Origin: Pelodictyon luteolum DSM 273
Lineage (GTDB): Bacteria; Bacteroidota; Chlorobiia; Chlorobiales; Chlorobiaceae
NCBI RefSeq assembly: GCF_000012485.1
Contig: NC_007512.1
Location: 1,697,501 to 1,761,500 of the forward strand
Reading direction: 5' to 3'
DNA length: 64,000 nucleotides
Part shown: one piece after another, positions 31,248-39,926 of the stretch
How the letters are laid out: every line of letters starts with the position of its first letter
How positions within the stretch are numbered: position 1 is the stretch's first letter
Notes under the pieces: generated by a model
Told to the model about the DNA's origin: nothing
Seen by the model: the letters and a program-made list of their open reading frames with translations, nothing else
The model's database searches: none
Position numbers and translations under genes: made by a program

Positions 31248-33167
31248 ATGAAATACTGTTCATCACCAACGCTGATGCTACTTGCACTCTGCTGGATACT
31301 GCCTGGCACCGGTCTTGCGGCATCATTTCTTTCAGAAGAAACCGTGGTTACGGCAACACGCACGGAAACGCCGGTATCAAAAGTCCCTGCAGCTATTGAA
31401 GTGATCAGCAAGGAGGAAATTGCCGCCAGTGGAGCCGAAACGCTTGATGCAGTGCTGGCTGAAGCCCAGAGCATCTCCCTGCAATCCCCCTCCGGCAGGA
31501 TCAGCATCGCAGGACTCAGAGGCCTCAACAGCAAGAATACCCTCATCCTGCTCGATGGCATGCGGCTTTCCTCCGGTTTCGGGGACTATGTCGACATGGA
31601 GGAAATACCGACGGCCATGATTGAGAGGATCGAAATCATCAGGGGTTCAGGCTCCGCACTCTATGGCAGTGATGCCATCGGCGGGGTCATCAACATCATC
31701 ACGAGGAAACCCACCAAAGAGCTCCATGCGGGAGTCGGGTTCAGAACCGGCATCAGCAAATACAGCGAAGCGGGCATGGCCAGGGGTGACGGATGGATCA
31801 GCGGTACGACCGGAAAGCTCGGCTATGTCATTGCCGGCTCCTACAGCGACCGAGATCATTACGATCGTGACAAGAGCGATATCGTACCCGATGGAGATGA
31901 CAAATATCTTGGAGGAGGATCCGCAGCACTGACGTACAGATTCCATGAAGGTGTCACGGCCAGAATGGGAGTGCTTTACCATGATAGGCAAAATGAAGGC
32001 GCCCGCTTGTATTCAAAGAAATATTATGATCGAACCCTTGAAAGCGACCGTACCCTTGGCTATGCGGGTTTAGACATAGCCACAGGAAGCGAATCAACTC
32101 TGACGCTACAGGGCAGCCTATCGAGCTACGACTGGAAATCAACAATGGATCCAATCACCGTAGCTTCCGGCTTCGTAACCAGCCTTAAGCAGGAAGCCTC
32201 GCTTCTCGAAAGTCACTGGGTAAGTAAACTGAGCAAAAGTAACCGGCTATCCATCGGCCTCGATTACCGCAAGGAAGATCGACGTGATGTCAATATCAAT
32301 AAAACATTTGCCGTTGTAACCGGCAGCCACGACGTATGGAACTTCGGGTCCTACATTCAGGACGAATTGTCTGTCATTGACCCGCTCGGCCTTACTCTCG
32401 GCCTACGCTACGACAGCCACTCAGACTTCGGCACCGCATTCAGTCCGAAAGTCAGCATATGGCACCAACTTGCTGACAAACTCAAGATCAGAGGTTCCTA
32501 CGGCGAAGGGTTCCGTGCCCCGACCATCTACGAGCTCTATATCGGTTCTCCATGGACACAAAGCCAGGCGATTGTCGCCAATCCTGATCTCGAACCAGAA
32601 AAATCAAGAACTTATGAAATCGGCATGGATGCAACAGCCGGACCGTTAACCTGTAGCATCACGGGTTTCAGGAACGACCTTCGAGACATGATCGGAAAAA
32701 TTTCATTAGGAATGATAGATGGGGTGCCCAACTACCAGCTCGGCAACATTGACAGGGCAATGACACAAGGCGTAGAGGTAAGTGCATCGGTCACAATCCC
32801 ATATGGCTTTACCCTGTCCGATGAATTCACCACAATTGAGAGCGAAGATAAAAGCACCGGAGCAGACCTGCTGTTCGTCCCGGACATCACCAACACCCTC
32901 AAGCTAGCGTATCTCCAGCCAAAAGCCGGAATCAACGCAAACATACGCTTGCTTACGACAGGAAGGCAGATGACTGACAAGACAACCAAAACAGAGGGGT
33001 ACTCTCTCGTCAACCTGTACCTTTCGAAAAGCGTCATTTCAAACACCAGCGTTTTCTTTGGAATCGACAATCTGTTCAATGACGAGGCAGATGCAGCGTA
33101 TGCGCTGAACAGCGGTGCTGCCGCTACGGGAACCTACTTTTACGGCGGCATAACGATGTCCCTGTAA
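31248..33167 (+). CDS. TonB-dependent outer-membrane receptor 1
   Basis: 639 residues: signal peptide (to about GLAASF), a TonB box-like EETVVTATR, a plug domain (about 25-145) with the typical SLQSPSGRISIAGLRG, VLLDG-like TLILLDGMRLSSG and IEIIRGSGSALYGSDAIGGVINIITRK, then a beta-barrel ending FYGGITMSL with terminal hydrophobic residue. It resembles BtuB/siderophore receptors. The ligand is not evident, but the ModE operator, the neighbouring modAB and the nif context suggest a molybdenum compound such as molybdate chelated by a small molecule. Confidence 0.9.
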   Translation: MKYCSSPTLMLLALCWILPGTGLAASFLSEETVVTATRTETPVSKVPAAIEVISKEEIAASGAETLDAVLAEAQSISLQSPSGRISIAGLRGLNSKNTLILLDGMRLSSGFGDYVDMEEIPTAMIERIEIIRGSGSALYGSDAIGGVINIITRKPTKELHAGVGFRTGISKYSEAGMARGDGWISGTTGKLGYVIAGSYSDRDHYDRDKSDIVPDGDDKYLGGGSAALTYRFHEGVTARMGVLYHDRQNEGARLYSKKYYDRTLESDRTLGYAGLDIATGSESTLTLQGSLSSYDWKSTMDPITVASGFVTSLKQEASLLESHWVSKLSKSNRLSIGLDYRKEDRRDVNINKTFAVVTGSHDVWNFGSYIQDELSVIDPLGLTLGLRYDSHSDFGTAFSPKVSIWHQLADKLKIRGSYGEGFRAPTIYELYIGSPWTQSQAIVANPDLEPEKSRTYEIGMDATAGPLTCSITGFRNDLRDMIGKISLGMIDGVPNYQLGNIDRAMTQGVEVSASVTIPYGFTLSDEFTTIESEDKSTGADLLFVPDITNTLKLAYLQPKAGINANIRLLTTGRQMTDKTTKTEGYSLVNLYLSKSVISNTSVFFGIDNLFNDEADAAYALNSGAAATGTYFYGGITMSL

Positions 33168-33241
33168 CACATCGGTTGGAGCTGAGTAAAATTGAATACA
33201 TCGAACGCATTGCATTTCATGTTTTGTCTTCTTTTCACCTT

Positions 33242-33264
33242 CCCGACGTTTCACTGGCGCCGGG
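33242..33264 (+). terminator. Degenerate terminator copy after TonB receptor 1
   Basis: A CCCGACG/CGCCGGG stem with one mismatch. About 48 bp around it (33221-33268) match the sequence after TonB receptor 2 (35778-35825) at roughly 85 percent by eye, so the 3' flanks of the two receptor genes are related. Confidence 0.45.
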
Positions 33265-33270
33265 GTCTTC

Positions 33271-33360
33271 TTGGGAAATATAGACAGCGAACAAAAAGCC
33301 AATGAAATCCTTGATGCGCTCAAAAAAGGCGATTCCGCCGCAGTTCACGCCATCTTCTAA
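33271..33360 (+). pseudogene. C-terminal remnant of a nif-type [2Fe-2S] ferredoxin
   Basis: Reading from 33271 gives GNIDSEQKANEILDAL then KKGDSAAVHAIF and a stop at 33360. This aligns without gaps with the last 28 residues of the intact ferredoxin at 29916-30224 (GEVDSEDKVDEILDAL then EEGEACEAHIIH). The Cys-containing first three quarters are absent, and the fragment abuts the duplicated terminator sequence. It is the leftover of a second ferredoxin gene. Confidence 0.75.
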
Positions 33361-33415
33361 ATGTGTTTCAAACGCTGCCTTTCCATGTTAGAAAACAGCA
33401 TTTTTTTGCAACTTT

Positions 33416-33439
33416 CGTTATATTCACACTTATATAACG
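33416..33439 (+). promoter_or_regulatory. ModE-type operator 3 (distal, TonB receptor 2)
   Basis: CGTTATAT-N8-ATATAACG, a perfect inverted repeat of 8-bp arms and the best match in the window to the classic ModE box. A TTGCAA at 33406-33411 and TTATAT at 33430-33435 (18 bp apart) could be the promoter it covers. Confidence 0.82.
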
Positions 33440-33482
33440 AATAATAGCACAACCCTGAATTTCAATCCAAACCTGCGCCTGA

Positions 33483-33506
33483 CGCTATAACCCTAAAACC
33501 ATAACG
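33483..33506 (+). promoter_or_regulatory. ModE-type operator 4 (proximal, TonB receptor 2)
   Basis: CGCTATAA-N8-CCATAACG, 67 bp downstream of operator 3 and ending 25 bp before the receptor ATG. Two operators at one promoter suggest tighter control than for the other targets. Confidence 0.75.
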
Positions 33507-33531
33507 AAATCCAACACTGCCACTCACACCT

Positions 33532-35761
33532 ATGAAAAAGACAACCCCCCCCCATAGCCCTCACATGCATGGCGTTTCTGCTCGCAGCAACGGCCCAAGC
33601 CGCTGAAACAGCACCAGACAGCACCGTCATCCGCTTTACCTCCGAGGAAATCACCGTATCAGGCCAGAAGGGAGATATCCTGCAGCAGGTAACCGGCAGC
33701 GAATCGGCCGTACTGAACCCCTCGCAGATGTCCGTCTACAAGGTCATCAACATGATGCCATCCCTCAGCCAGCAGAGCGTCGACCCATACGGGCTCGCCG
33801 ACATATCCAACTACCATGAGGCATTCAAGTTCCGTGGAGTTGAGGCTACGGCCGGCGGCGTGCCGTCCACTACGGCCAATGTTGAAGGACTTCCCGTCAC
33901 CGGCAGACCGGGGGGAGGAGCGACCATCTACGATCTTGAGAACATGCAGAACATCACCATCTACACCGGCGTCATGCCGGCAAACAAGGGACTCGGGCTT
34001 TCCACTGTCGGGGGCAAGATTGACATGGAAATCAAGCGACCTACCGATACGTTTGGTGTTGATGTGAAGCAGACCGTCGGCAGCAACGACTTCAGCCGCA
34101 CCTATCTGAGGGTTGATAGCGGCGAGCTCGGAAGTGGGCTGAAGGCATTCGTTTCGGGATCGACGAGCTATGCCGACAAGTGGAAAGGCGAAGGATCGAG
34201 CAACCGCAACAACCTCATGTTCGGGATCTCGGAAACCTTCAGCGACAGGGTGAAGCTTGAAGCATTCCTTACATACAGCAAAGGGCTGATCCATCCCTAC
34301 CGCGCACTCAGCTATGCCGAAATCAGCAACCTCGAAACCGCCTATAGCAAGGACTACAGCACAGACCCCACCAGCGTCTGGCACTACGACTACAACAAGA
34401 ACGAGTTTGAGGACTGGATGGTGATGGCCAACCTGGAAATCAAAACCGGGGACAGCTCGAAGCTGAACATCAAACCCTACTACTGGAGCGACAAGGGGTA
34501 TTACATGGAAACCATAACACCAACACCGGGAACGAACCTCGTCCGGGAGTGGGACGTCGAGCATGACCTTAAAGGGCTACTCGCTGAATACTCAACAAAA
34601 CTCGGTGATATCGATCTTGATTTTGGATACCTATTCCACACTCAGGAACGGCCGGGACCTCCCTCCTCATGGAAGAACTACACCGTATCCACTGCAGGGG
34701 ACCTTGTATTCAAAAACTGGTCTATCCTCTCGAACACCTCCAGCCACGAACTGCACGAACCCTTCATTGAGGCAAAGTACAGCACAGGGAACTATCGTAT
34801 TGAGGGCGGCCTGAAGTATGTCAACTACACCCTGCCGTCGATCATCACATATGACATGGCGGCCGTTGACGTAAGCTACGACGAGGCTCTCGCCTCGAAC
34901 CCGTCAATAGACGCATCAAGAAGCGCAACAGCAGCAAAAACCTTCAGCCGCGTCTTTCCAAACCTGACGCTGACGAGGTTCATCAATGATGACACATCGA
35001 TTCACCTCGCCTACGGAGAAAACTATGTCACCCATGTCGACATCTATCCCTACTTCATCTCCAATGCCAAAAATTTCATAACCAACGGCATCACCTTCCA
35101 GGAGCTCTGGGACGCCCGCGAAATGGAGACAGCACAGAACTTCGAGCTTGGCATGAAGATGAAGGGCACCAACTGGAGCCTCGCCCCGACCATCTATTAT
35201 GCCATCCACAACCACAAGCAGGCGGTGCTCTACGACCCGGCGCTTAATGCAACATACCCGATGAATAACGCCGACGCCAAGGGATACGGCGTCGAACTTG
35301 AAGCAGACTACAAGCCCTCCCGCGACCTGAAATGTTACGGTTCATTCTCATGGAACCGATTCTACTTCGACCAGGCCATCGCGTCTGATGCCAGCGGCAA
35401 CCCGACTATTGACGTAAAGGGTGACCAGGTTCCTGATGCACCGGAATTCATGGCCAAGGGAATGCTCAGCTACAGGATGGGTGACGTCAGCATCTCTCCG
35501 ATTGTCCGTTACAGCTCAGTCCGTTACGGGGATGTACTACACGAAGAAAAGATCGACGGTGCGACGGTCTTCGATCTTGACATCACCTGGTCGCGACCGA
35601 TGCTCGGATTCAAAAATGTCGACTGTTCGCTTTCCCTCATCAACGTGTTCGACAAACAGTACGTCAGCATGATCAGCACGTCCGACTATAAAACGATGAA
35701 GACATCCTACCAACCCGGAGCGCCGTTCACCCTTATGGCGACGCTTGCCCTCCACTACTAG
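33532..35761 (+). pseudogene. TonB-dependent receptor 2, out of frame at a C9 tract (possibly phase-variable)
   Basis: ATG at 33532 opens MKKTTPP, but nine consecutive C (33545-33553) shift the frame. With eight C the reading continues as IALTCMAFLLAATAQA, completing a perfect signal peptide, then joins the long frame that runs to 35761. Without correction translation could only begin at ATG 33569, inside the signal peptide. The body (about 730 residues) has a plug with YKVINMMPSLSQQS, FKFRGVEATAGGVPSTTANVEGLPV and VMPANKGLGLSTVGGKID, and a barrel ending FTLMATLALHY. The tract may be a slippage switch, a real mutation or a sequencing error. Two ModE operators lie upstream. Confidence 0.85.
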
Positions 35762-35800
35762 AGTTTCTCCGCAGTGCATGTTCTTTCTTCTTTACACCTT

Positions 35801-35830
35801 CCCGGCGTTTCTCCGGCGCCGGGATTTTAT
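35801..35830 (+). terminator. Terminator between TonB receptor 2 and modA
   Basis: CCCGGCG/CGCCGGG stem with a 9-nt loop followed by ATTTTATT, 40 bp after the receptor stop. Related to the decayed copy at 33242-33264. Confidence 0.65.
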
Positions 35831-35858
35831 TCCTGAACCCCGGAAAGAGACTACGATC

Positions 35859-36581
35859 ATGAGAAAAAAAACACTGTTTCCCATTCTGCTGTTCATGCTG
35901 GTTGCCGGCACCCTCCATGCAGCCACACTCACCATTGCGGCCGGCGCCGGCTACAAACGGCCCCTCATGGAGATCTCCCGTCTCTATGAAGAGAAAAACG
36001 GCACCCACGTCGACGGCGTCTACGGCAACATGCAGCATATCATCACCCAGACGACAATGAGCGGCAAGGTCGCCATCATCCTCGGCGACCGCGACTGCCT
36101 CCTCCGCTCCGGCGTAAAGACCTCCGGGTTCCACCGCATCGGCGGCGGCAAACTTGTCCTTGCCTGGCGCAAAGGACTCAAGCTTGACCGGGCTTCGTCA
36201 ATTGAGGGAAAAGCGTTCGGACGGATCGGCATGCCAGACCCATCAAAAACCATTTACGGCAATGCCGCCACCACATTCCTCCAACGCTCCGGGCTCGAAG
36301 CCGGCACCAGAACAAAACTCATGACCATGTCCACCGTCCCCCAGGTGTCGGCATACCTCATCACCGGTGAACTTGACGCAGGATTCCTGAACCTGACCGA
36401 TGCGCTGGCTATTCAGGAGCAGATCGGAGGGTTCATGCCGATTGAGCAGTCGCTCTACGAGCCGATCAACATCGGCACGGTGAAGGTGGCAGGATTTGAG
36501 AACAACAATGAGGCCCGCAGATTTCTGGAATTTCTGGAAAAGCCCGAAAGCCTTGCTATCTTCGGGAAATACGGACTCTGA
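35859..36581 (+). CDS. modA: Molybdate ABC transporter, substrate-binding protein
   Basis: 240 residues with a signal peptide (MRKKTLFPILLFMLVAGTLHA) and a ModA-like fold: LTIAAGAGYKRPLMEISRLYEEKNG at the start, GGGKLVLAWRKGLKLD, and the C-terminal NIGTVKVAGFENNNEARRFLEFL. The usual ModA opening with a Ser ligand (AAASL) is replaced by AAGAGYKRP, so it belongs to a divergent ModA/WtpA-like subgroup. It lies 9 bp upstream of modB. Confidence 0.82.
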   Translation: MRKKTLFPILLFMLVAGTLHAATLTIAAGAGYKRPLMEISRLYEEKNGTHVDGVYGNMQHIITQTTMSGKVAIILGDRDCLLRSGVKTSGFHRIGGGKLVLAWRKGLKLDRASSIEGKAFGRIGMPDPSKTIYGNAATTFLQRSGLEAGTRTKLMTMSTVPQVSAYLITGELDAGFLNLTDALAIQEQIGGFMPIEQSLYEPINIGTVKVAGFENNNEARRFLEFLEKPESLAIFGKYGL

Positions 36582-36590
36582 ACCCATAGC

Positions 36591-37271
36591 ATGCACATCC
36601 CCGCACTCCCCGACGGCATCGCCGGCCCGCTTGAGCTCAGCCTCAGCACCGCAGCAGTGACCCTCGTCCTGCACCTCGCGGCGGGAGTGCTGGCAGGCTA
36701 CTTCCTGACCGGCAGAAGGAGCGTGTTCCAGACAATTGCAGACGGAATCGTGACCCTTCCGCTGGTATTTCCTCCGATTGCCACAGGGTTCCTTCTGCTC
36801 CTTCTGCTCGGGCGTCAGGGCATCATCGGCCAGGGCCTGCAGGCACTCGGTACCGATATCATCTTCAGCCGGAACGGCGTATGGATTGCATCGTTCATCG
36901 CAGGCCTGCCGCTCGTTGTCAAGTCCATGCAGACGGCGGTTGAGGGCATGCCTCCATCGCTCTCTGAAGCGGCATGGACACTCGGTAAAAGCCGTCTGCA
37001 CACCTATCTCTTCGTCATACTCCCCGCGGCCCGAAATGCGCTTCTCACCGGACTTGTGCTCTCGGTCGGCCGTTCGCTCGGGGAAGTAGGCATCACCCTC
37101 ATGCTCGGCGGCAACATCAGCGGAAAAACGGAGACCGTCTCGCTGGCCATCTATAATGCCGTGTTCGAGGGCAATCTCGACCGTGCGCTCATCCTCTCCG
37201 GCCTGCTTGCACTCTTCTCCCTCTCGATGTTCCATCTCCTGAAAAAAATCGGTGGAACGACGGAAGGCTAG
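36591..37271 (+). CDS. modB: Molybdate ABC transporter permease
   Basis: 226 residues with five or six membrane segments and the permease EAA loop MPPSLSEAAWTLGKSRLHTYLFVILPAAR, which contacts the ATPase. The SVGRSLGEVGITLMLGGNISGKTET segment is typical for ModB. No modC ATPase follows: modE begins 83 bp downstream. The permease must use an ATPase encoded elsewhere. Confidence 0.9.
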   Translation: MHIPALPDGIAGPLELSLSTAAVTLVLHLAAGVLAGYFLTGRRSVFQTIADGIVTLPLVFPPIATGFLLLLLLGRQGIIGQGLQALGTDIIFSRNGVWIASFIAGLPLVVKSMQTAVEGMPPSLSEAAWTLGKSRLHTYLFVILPAARNALLTGLVLSVGRSLGEVGITLMLGGNISGKTETVSLAIYNAVFEGNLDRALILSGLLALFSLSMFHLLKKIGGTTEG

Positions 37272-37354
37272 TGAATGAGAAGGCGATTGCCCTATATTGA
37301 TAATGATGTATAACGAAGCGAAAAGACTCCAGATGAAGCTGAACTCCGTAACCT

Positions 37355-38167
37355 ATGGCAAAATGCATGCGTGACGACATCGGCCTTGAAGGCGATATCT
37401 GGTTCCAGAAAGACCGGAACCGGTTCCTCGGCGGCGACAGGATCGCCCTTCTGGACAAAATCCAGGAACTGGGATCCATCAACAGCGCAGCCAAAGCGGT
37501 CGGCATCAGTTACAAGACCGCATGGCACCTCGTCAATATGATGAACAACCTTTCCGAAAAGCCCCTGGTGGAGAGGACCGCCGGAGGCAAGGGCGGGGGC
37601 GGTACCATCCTTACCCGTGAGGGGAAAAAAGTGCTTGAACAGTTCCGGGTGGTGCAGGAAGAACACCGCAAATACCTCCACAATCTGGAACAGCGACTCG
37701 GCAACACGACACAGCTCCATCAATTCCTAAAAATGATCTCCATGAAAATCAGTGCACGCAATGTCTTTTCCGGCACCATTGAACAGATCACACCCGGTGC
37801 CGTCAACGCAGAAGTGGTCATTCTGCTCTCCGGCGGAGCCCGCATCACCTCCATCATCACCAACGGTGCAGTGAAGAACCTCGCACTCAAGGAGGGCATG
37901 AGCGCATACGCCATCATCAAGGCCAGCTCCATCATCATCGGAGAGGATCTGGAGAGCGCAAAGATCAGCGCACGCAACCTCATGTGCGGCACCATCTCGA
38001 AACTGATCGAGGGCCCTGTCAGCACCGAAGTAGATGTTGAAATCGGCGGCGGCAACGTAATTTCAGCCATCATCACCCACGGCAGCTCTATGAAACTCGG
38101 CCTGAAGGAAGGCGGCAAGACCTGTGCAGCCTTCAAGGCATCGAGCGTCATCCTCGGCGTCAACTGA
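37355..38167 (+). CDS. modE: Molybdate-responsive transcriptional regulator ModE
   Basis: 270 residues. An N-terminal LysR-like winged helix (about 18-95) with GSINSAAKAVGISYKTAWHLVNMMN is followed by two tandem MOP (molbindin) domains (about 127-193 and 200-267), each with the ISARNxxxGTI and AxIKASSxIxG patterns. Full-length ModE dimers bind molybdate and act on CGTTATAT-type operators. Four such sites lie at 30313, 31214, 33416 and 33483. A looser CCCTATAT-N10-GTATAACG element just upstream (37290-37315) might allow autoregulation. Confidence 0.95.
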   Translation: MAKCMRDDIGLEGDIWFQKDRNRFLGGDRIALLDKIQELGSINSAAKAVGISYKTAWHLVNMMNNLSEKPLVERTAGGKGGGGTILTREGKKVLEQFRVVQEEHRKYLHNLEQRLGNTTQLHQFLKMISMKISARNVFSGTIEQITPGAVNAEVVILLSGGARITSIITNGAVKNLALKEGMSAYAIIKASSIIIGEDLESAKISARNLMCGTISKLIEGPVSTEVDVEIGGGNVISAIITHGSSMKLGLKEGGKTCAAFKASSVILGVN

Positions 38168-38194
38168 GGCAGTTTCCTCCCGTTTTTCCCTTTA

Positions 38195-38223
38195 CAGAAG
38201 CCTCCCTCATCCGGGGGCTTCTG
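38195..38223 (+). terminator. Probable terminator after modE
   Basis: CAGAAGCC/GGCTTCTG stem with a 13-nt loop, followed by CGGTTTCTGTT. The T-tract is weak. Confidence 0.45.
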
Positions 38224-38304
38224 CGGTTTCTGTTGGCTTCCTCCAAAAGAAGGAATATCTTGTCTCCTCATCACCAACTCTGAGGAAAGAGGAAACACGA
38301 CCGA

Positions 38305-39324
38305 TTGAGCCGTACCGAACAGAACATCCCCCAGCTTGAAGACCGTTTTCAACGCCGGATCACCTACGCACGCATAGCCCTCACGCGCCTATGCAACCTC
38401 CGCTGTTCCTACTGCATGCGGGAGGAACATGAGAGTGGAACGGCAGCCGCCATGATGAGCTTCAGCGAAGTAACAGCCATCATCCGGGCCCTCGCGGCAA
38501 TGGGGATAAAGAAAGTGCGCCTGACCGGTGGCGAACCGCTCCTTCGCAACGACATTTCGGACATCGTCCTTGCGGCGAAACAGACACCCGGAATTGAGAA
38601 GGTAACACTCACCACAAACGGACTTCTGCTCGACCGCCATCTTGACCGGCTGCTTGAGGCGGGCATCGATGCCATAAACATCAGCATCGACTCCCTGCAG
38701 CCTAAGCGATATCAAGCCATCGCTCGCCGCGATGAGTATAGCAGGGTGAAGGCCAACCTTGACCGGCTGATCGGTATCGGAACCGTTCCGGTGAAAATCA
38801 ACGTGGTCATGCTTCGCGGTGTCAACGACGACGAGCTCGGGGACTTCATCGAACTGACCCGACAGAATCCCGTCACGGTGCGGTTCATGGAGCTTCAGCC
38901 GTTCGACGACCACCAGATATGGCGTACGGGCAAGTTCCTCGGTATGGATAAAATCCGGGAACGCATCTTCAGTCTCTATCCTGAAATGGAAGAGCTGCAG
39001 GGATCGGGAACCCAGTATTTCAGTTTCCGGCTGCCGGAACATAAAGGATCCACAGCCATCATCCCCGCCTATACGCGGAACTTCTGCAACCGCTGCAACC
39101 GCATCCGGATAACAGCCGGAGGCACGGCCATGAGCTGCCTGTACGAAAAGGAGGGGGTGGACCTCCTGCAGGCCCTGAGAAATGAAGCAGGAACGGATGA
39201 ATCCCGAAAGGAAGCACTCATGCATTGCTTGAGAGAGTGCATTCTCCACAAGCCCGAAGACGGCAGGAAGGTCAAGGATGCCGGCAGTTCAGCCGGCACG
39301 AGCATGTCGGAAATCGGAGGGTAG
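38305..39324 (+). CDS. moaA: GTP 3',8-cyclase (molybdenum cofactor biosynthesis)
   Basis: 339 residues, radical SAM. The N-terminal cluster ligands are Cys30, Cys34 and Cys37 (CNLRCSYC), and a second [4Fe-4S] site is formed by CNRC plus a Cys 13 residues later (CNRIRITAGGTAMSC). VRLTGGEPLLR is the SAM GGE motif. MoaA converts GTP to 3',8-cyclo-GTP with MoaC. The predicted start is TTG at 38305 behind AAAGAGGAAAC, since the first in-frame ATG lies past the catalytic Cys. The usual GG C-terminus is present (SEIGG). Confidence 0.93.
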   Translation: MSRTEQNIPQLEDRFQRRITYARIALTRLCNLRCSYCMREEHESGTAAAMMSFSEVTAIIRALAAMGIKKVRLTGGEPLLRNDISDIVLAAKQTPGIEKVTLTTNGLLLDRHLDRLLEAGIDAINISIDSLQPKRYQAIARRDEYSRVKANLDRLIGIGTVPVKINVVMLRGVNDDELGDFIELTRQNPVTVRFMELQPFDDHQIWRTGKFLGMDKIRERIFSLYPEMEELQGSGTQYFSFRLPEHKGSTAIIPAYTRNFCNRCNRIRITAGGTAMSCLYEKEGVDLLQALRNEAGTDESRKEALMHCLRECILHKPEDGRKVKDAGSSAGTSMSEIGG

Positions 39325-39325
39325 G

Positions 39326-39766
39326 CTATACTGCGGCTTTCGTGAGGCTCATCCCCGCCTCGACACTGCCGCCTTCCATGACCCTGCAGAAAAGCCCCTC
39401 TTTGGGCATAATGCACTCCCCTGTCGCCACCTGTATGGGGCAACCGCCGTTGTGGCACTCCTTGCCGATCTGAGTGATCTCCAGCACCACCCCGCCCTCC
39501 ACCATGAGCCGGTCGCCGACAGCGAGAGCACAGAGATCGATTCCACGCGTCACGATGTTCTCGGCGAACATCCCGTGGCTGAGTTCCGGCATTTTCGTGC
39601 GCATCCTGTCCACGCTCTCACCGGCAAGCAGTGAAACCTGGCGGTGCCAGTCACCGGCATGTGCGTCACCCTCTATTCCCCAGTCTTTTTTGAACTCGGC
39701 TTTTTCAACCGGTGACTTCAACTCGCCCTTTTCCCTGCTGACGCAGACCGCCTCGATATGTCCCAT
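39326..39766 (-). CDS. MOSC-domain protein
   Basis: About 146 residues matching the MOSC (Moco sulfurase C-terminal) domain: GIEGDAHAGDWHRQVSLL, AENIVTRGIDLCAL and the conserved Cys region GKECHNGGCPIQVATGECIM. MOSC proteins bind molybdenum cofactor or carry sulfur to it. The ATG at 39766 (MGHIEAVCVSREKGE) is the family-like start; a longer frame to 39850 is not needed. It converges on moaA with 1 bp between stops, consistent with a role in cofactor handling. Confidence 0.88.
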   Translation of the reverse strand: MGHIEAVCVSREKGELKSPVEKAEFKKDWGIEGDAHAGDWHRQVSLLAGESVDRMRTKMPELSHGMFAENIVTRGIDLCALAVGDRLMVEGGVVLEITQIGKECHNGGCPIQVATGECIMPKEGLFCRVMEGGSVEAGMSLTKAAV

Positions 39767-39882
39767 ATTCACTTTTACCTGTAGCAATTGTTTTGCGCTA
39801 CGGCCACGTTCCCGTAATCCGCTCTGCATAAATCTGACTGGAAAATACACACAAAGTTATTTGGAAAACATGAAAAATTATA

Positions 39883-39896
39883 TTAACAATTGTTAA
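39883..39896. promoter_or_regulatory. Palindromic operator TTAACAATTGTTAA (site 1)
   Basis: Perfect 14-bp palindrome 30 bp before the DUF4395 ATG and about 117 bp before the MOSC gene start on the other strand. Related sites occur at 42336, 42459 and 55968, each next to sulfur-metabolism genes. Confidence 0.6.
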
Positions 39897-39926
39897 GGGA
39901 TAAAACAGATCAATGAAAACAGATCA

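Noticed and set aside
37290-37315. ModE-like element CCCTATAT-N10-GTATAACG before modE
   Set aside because: Arms are weaker and the spacer is 10 instead of 8, so it was not called as an operator, though autoregulation remains possible.
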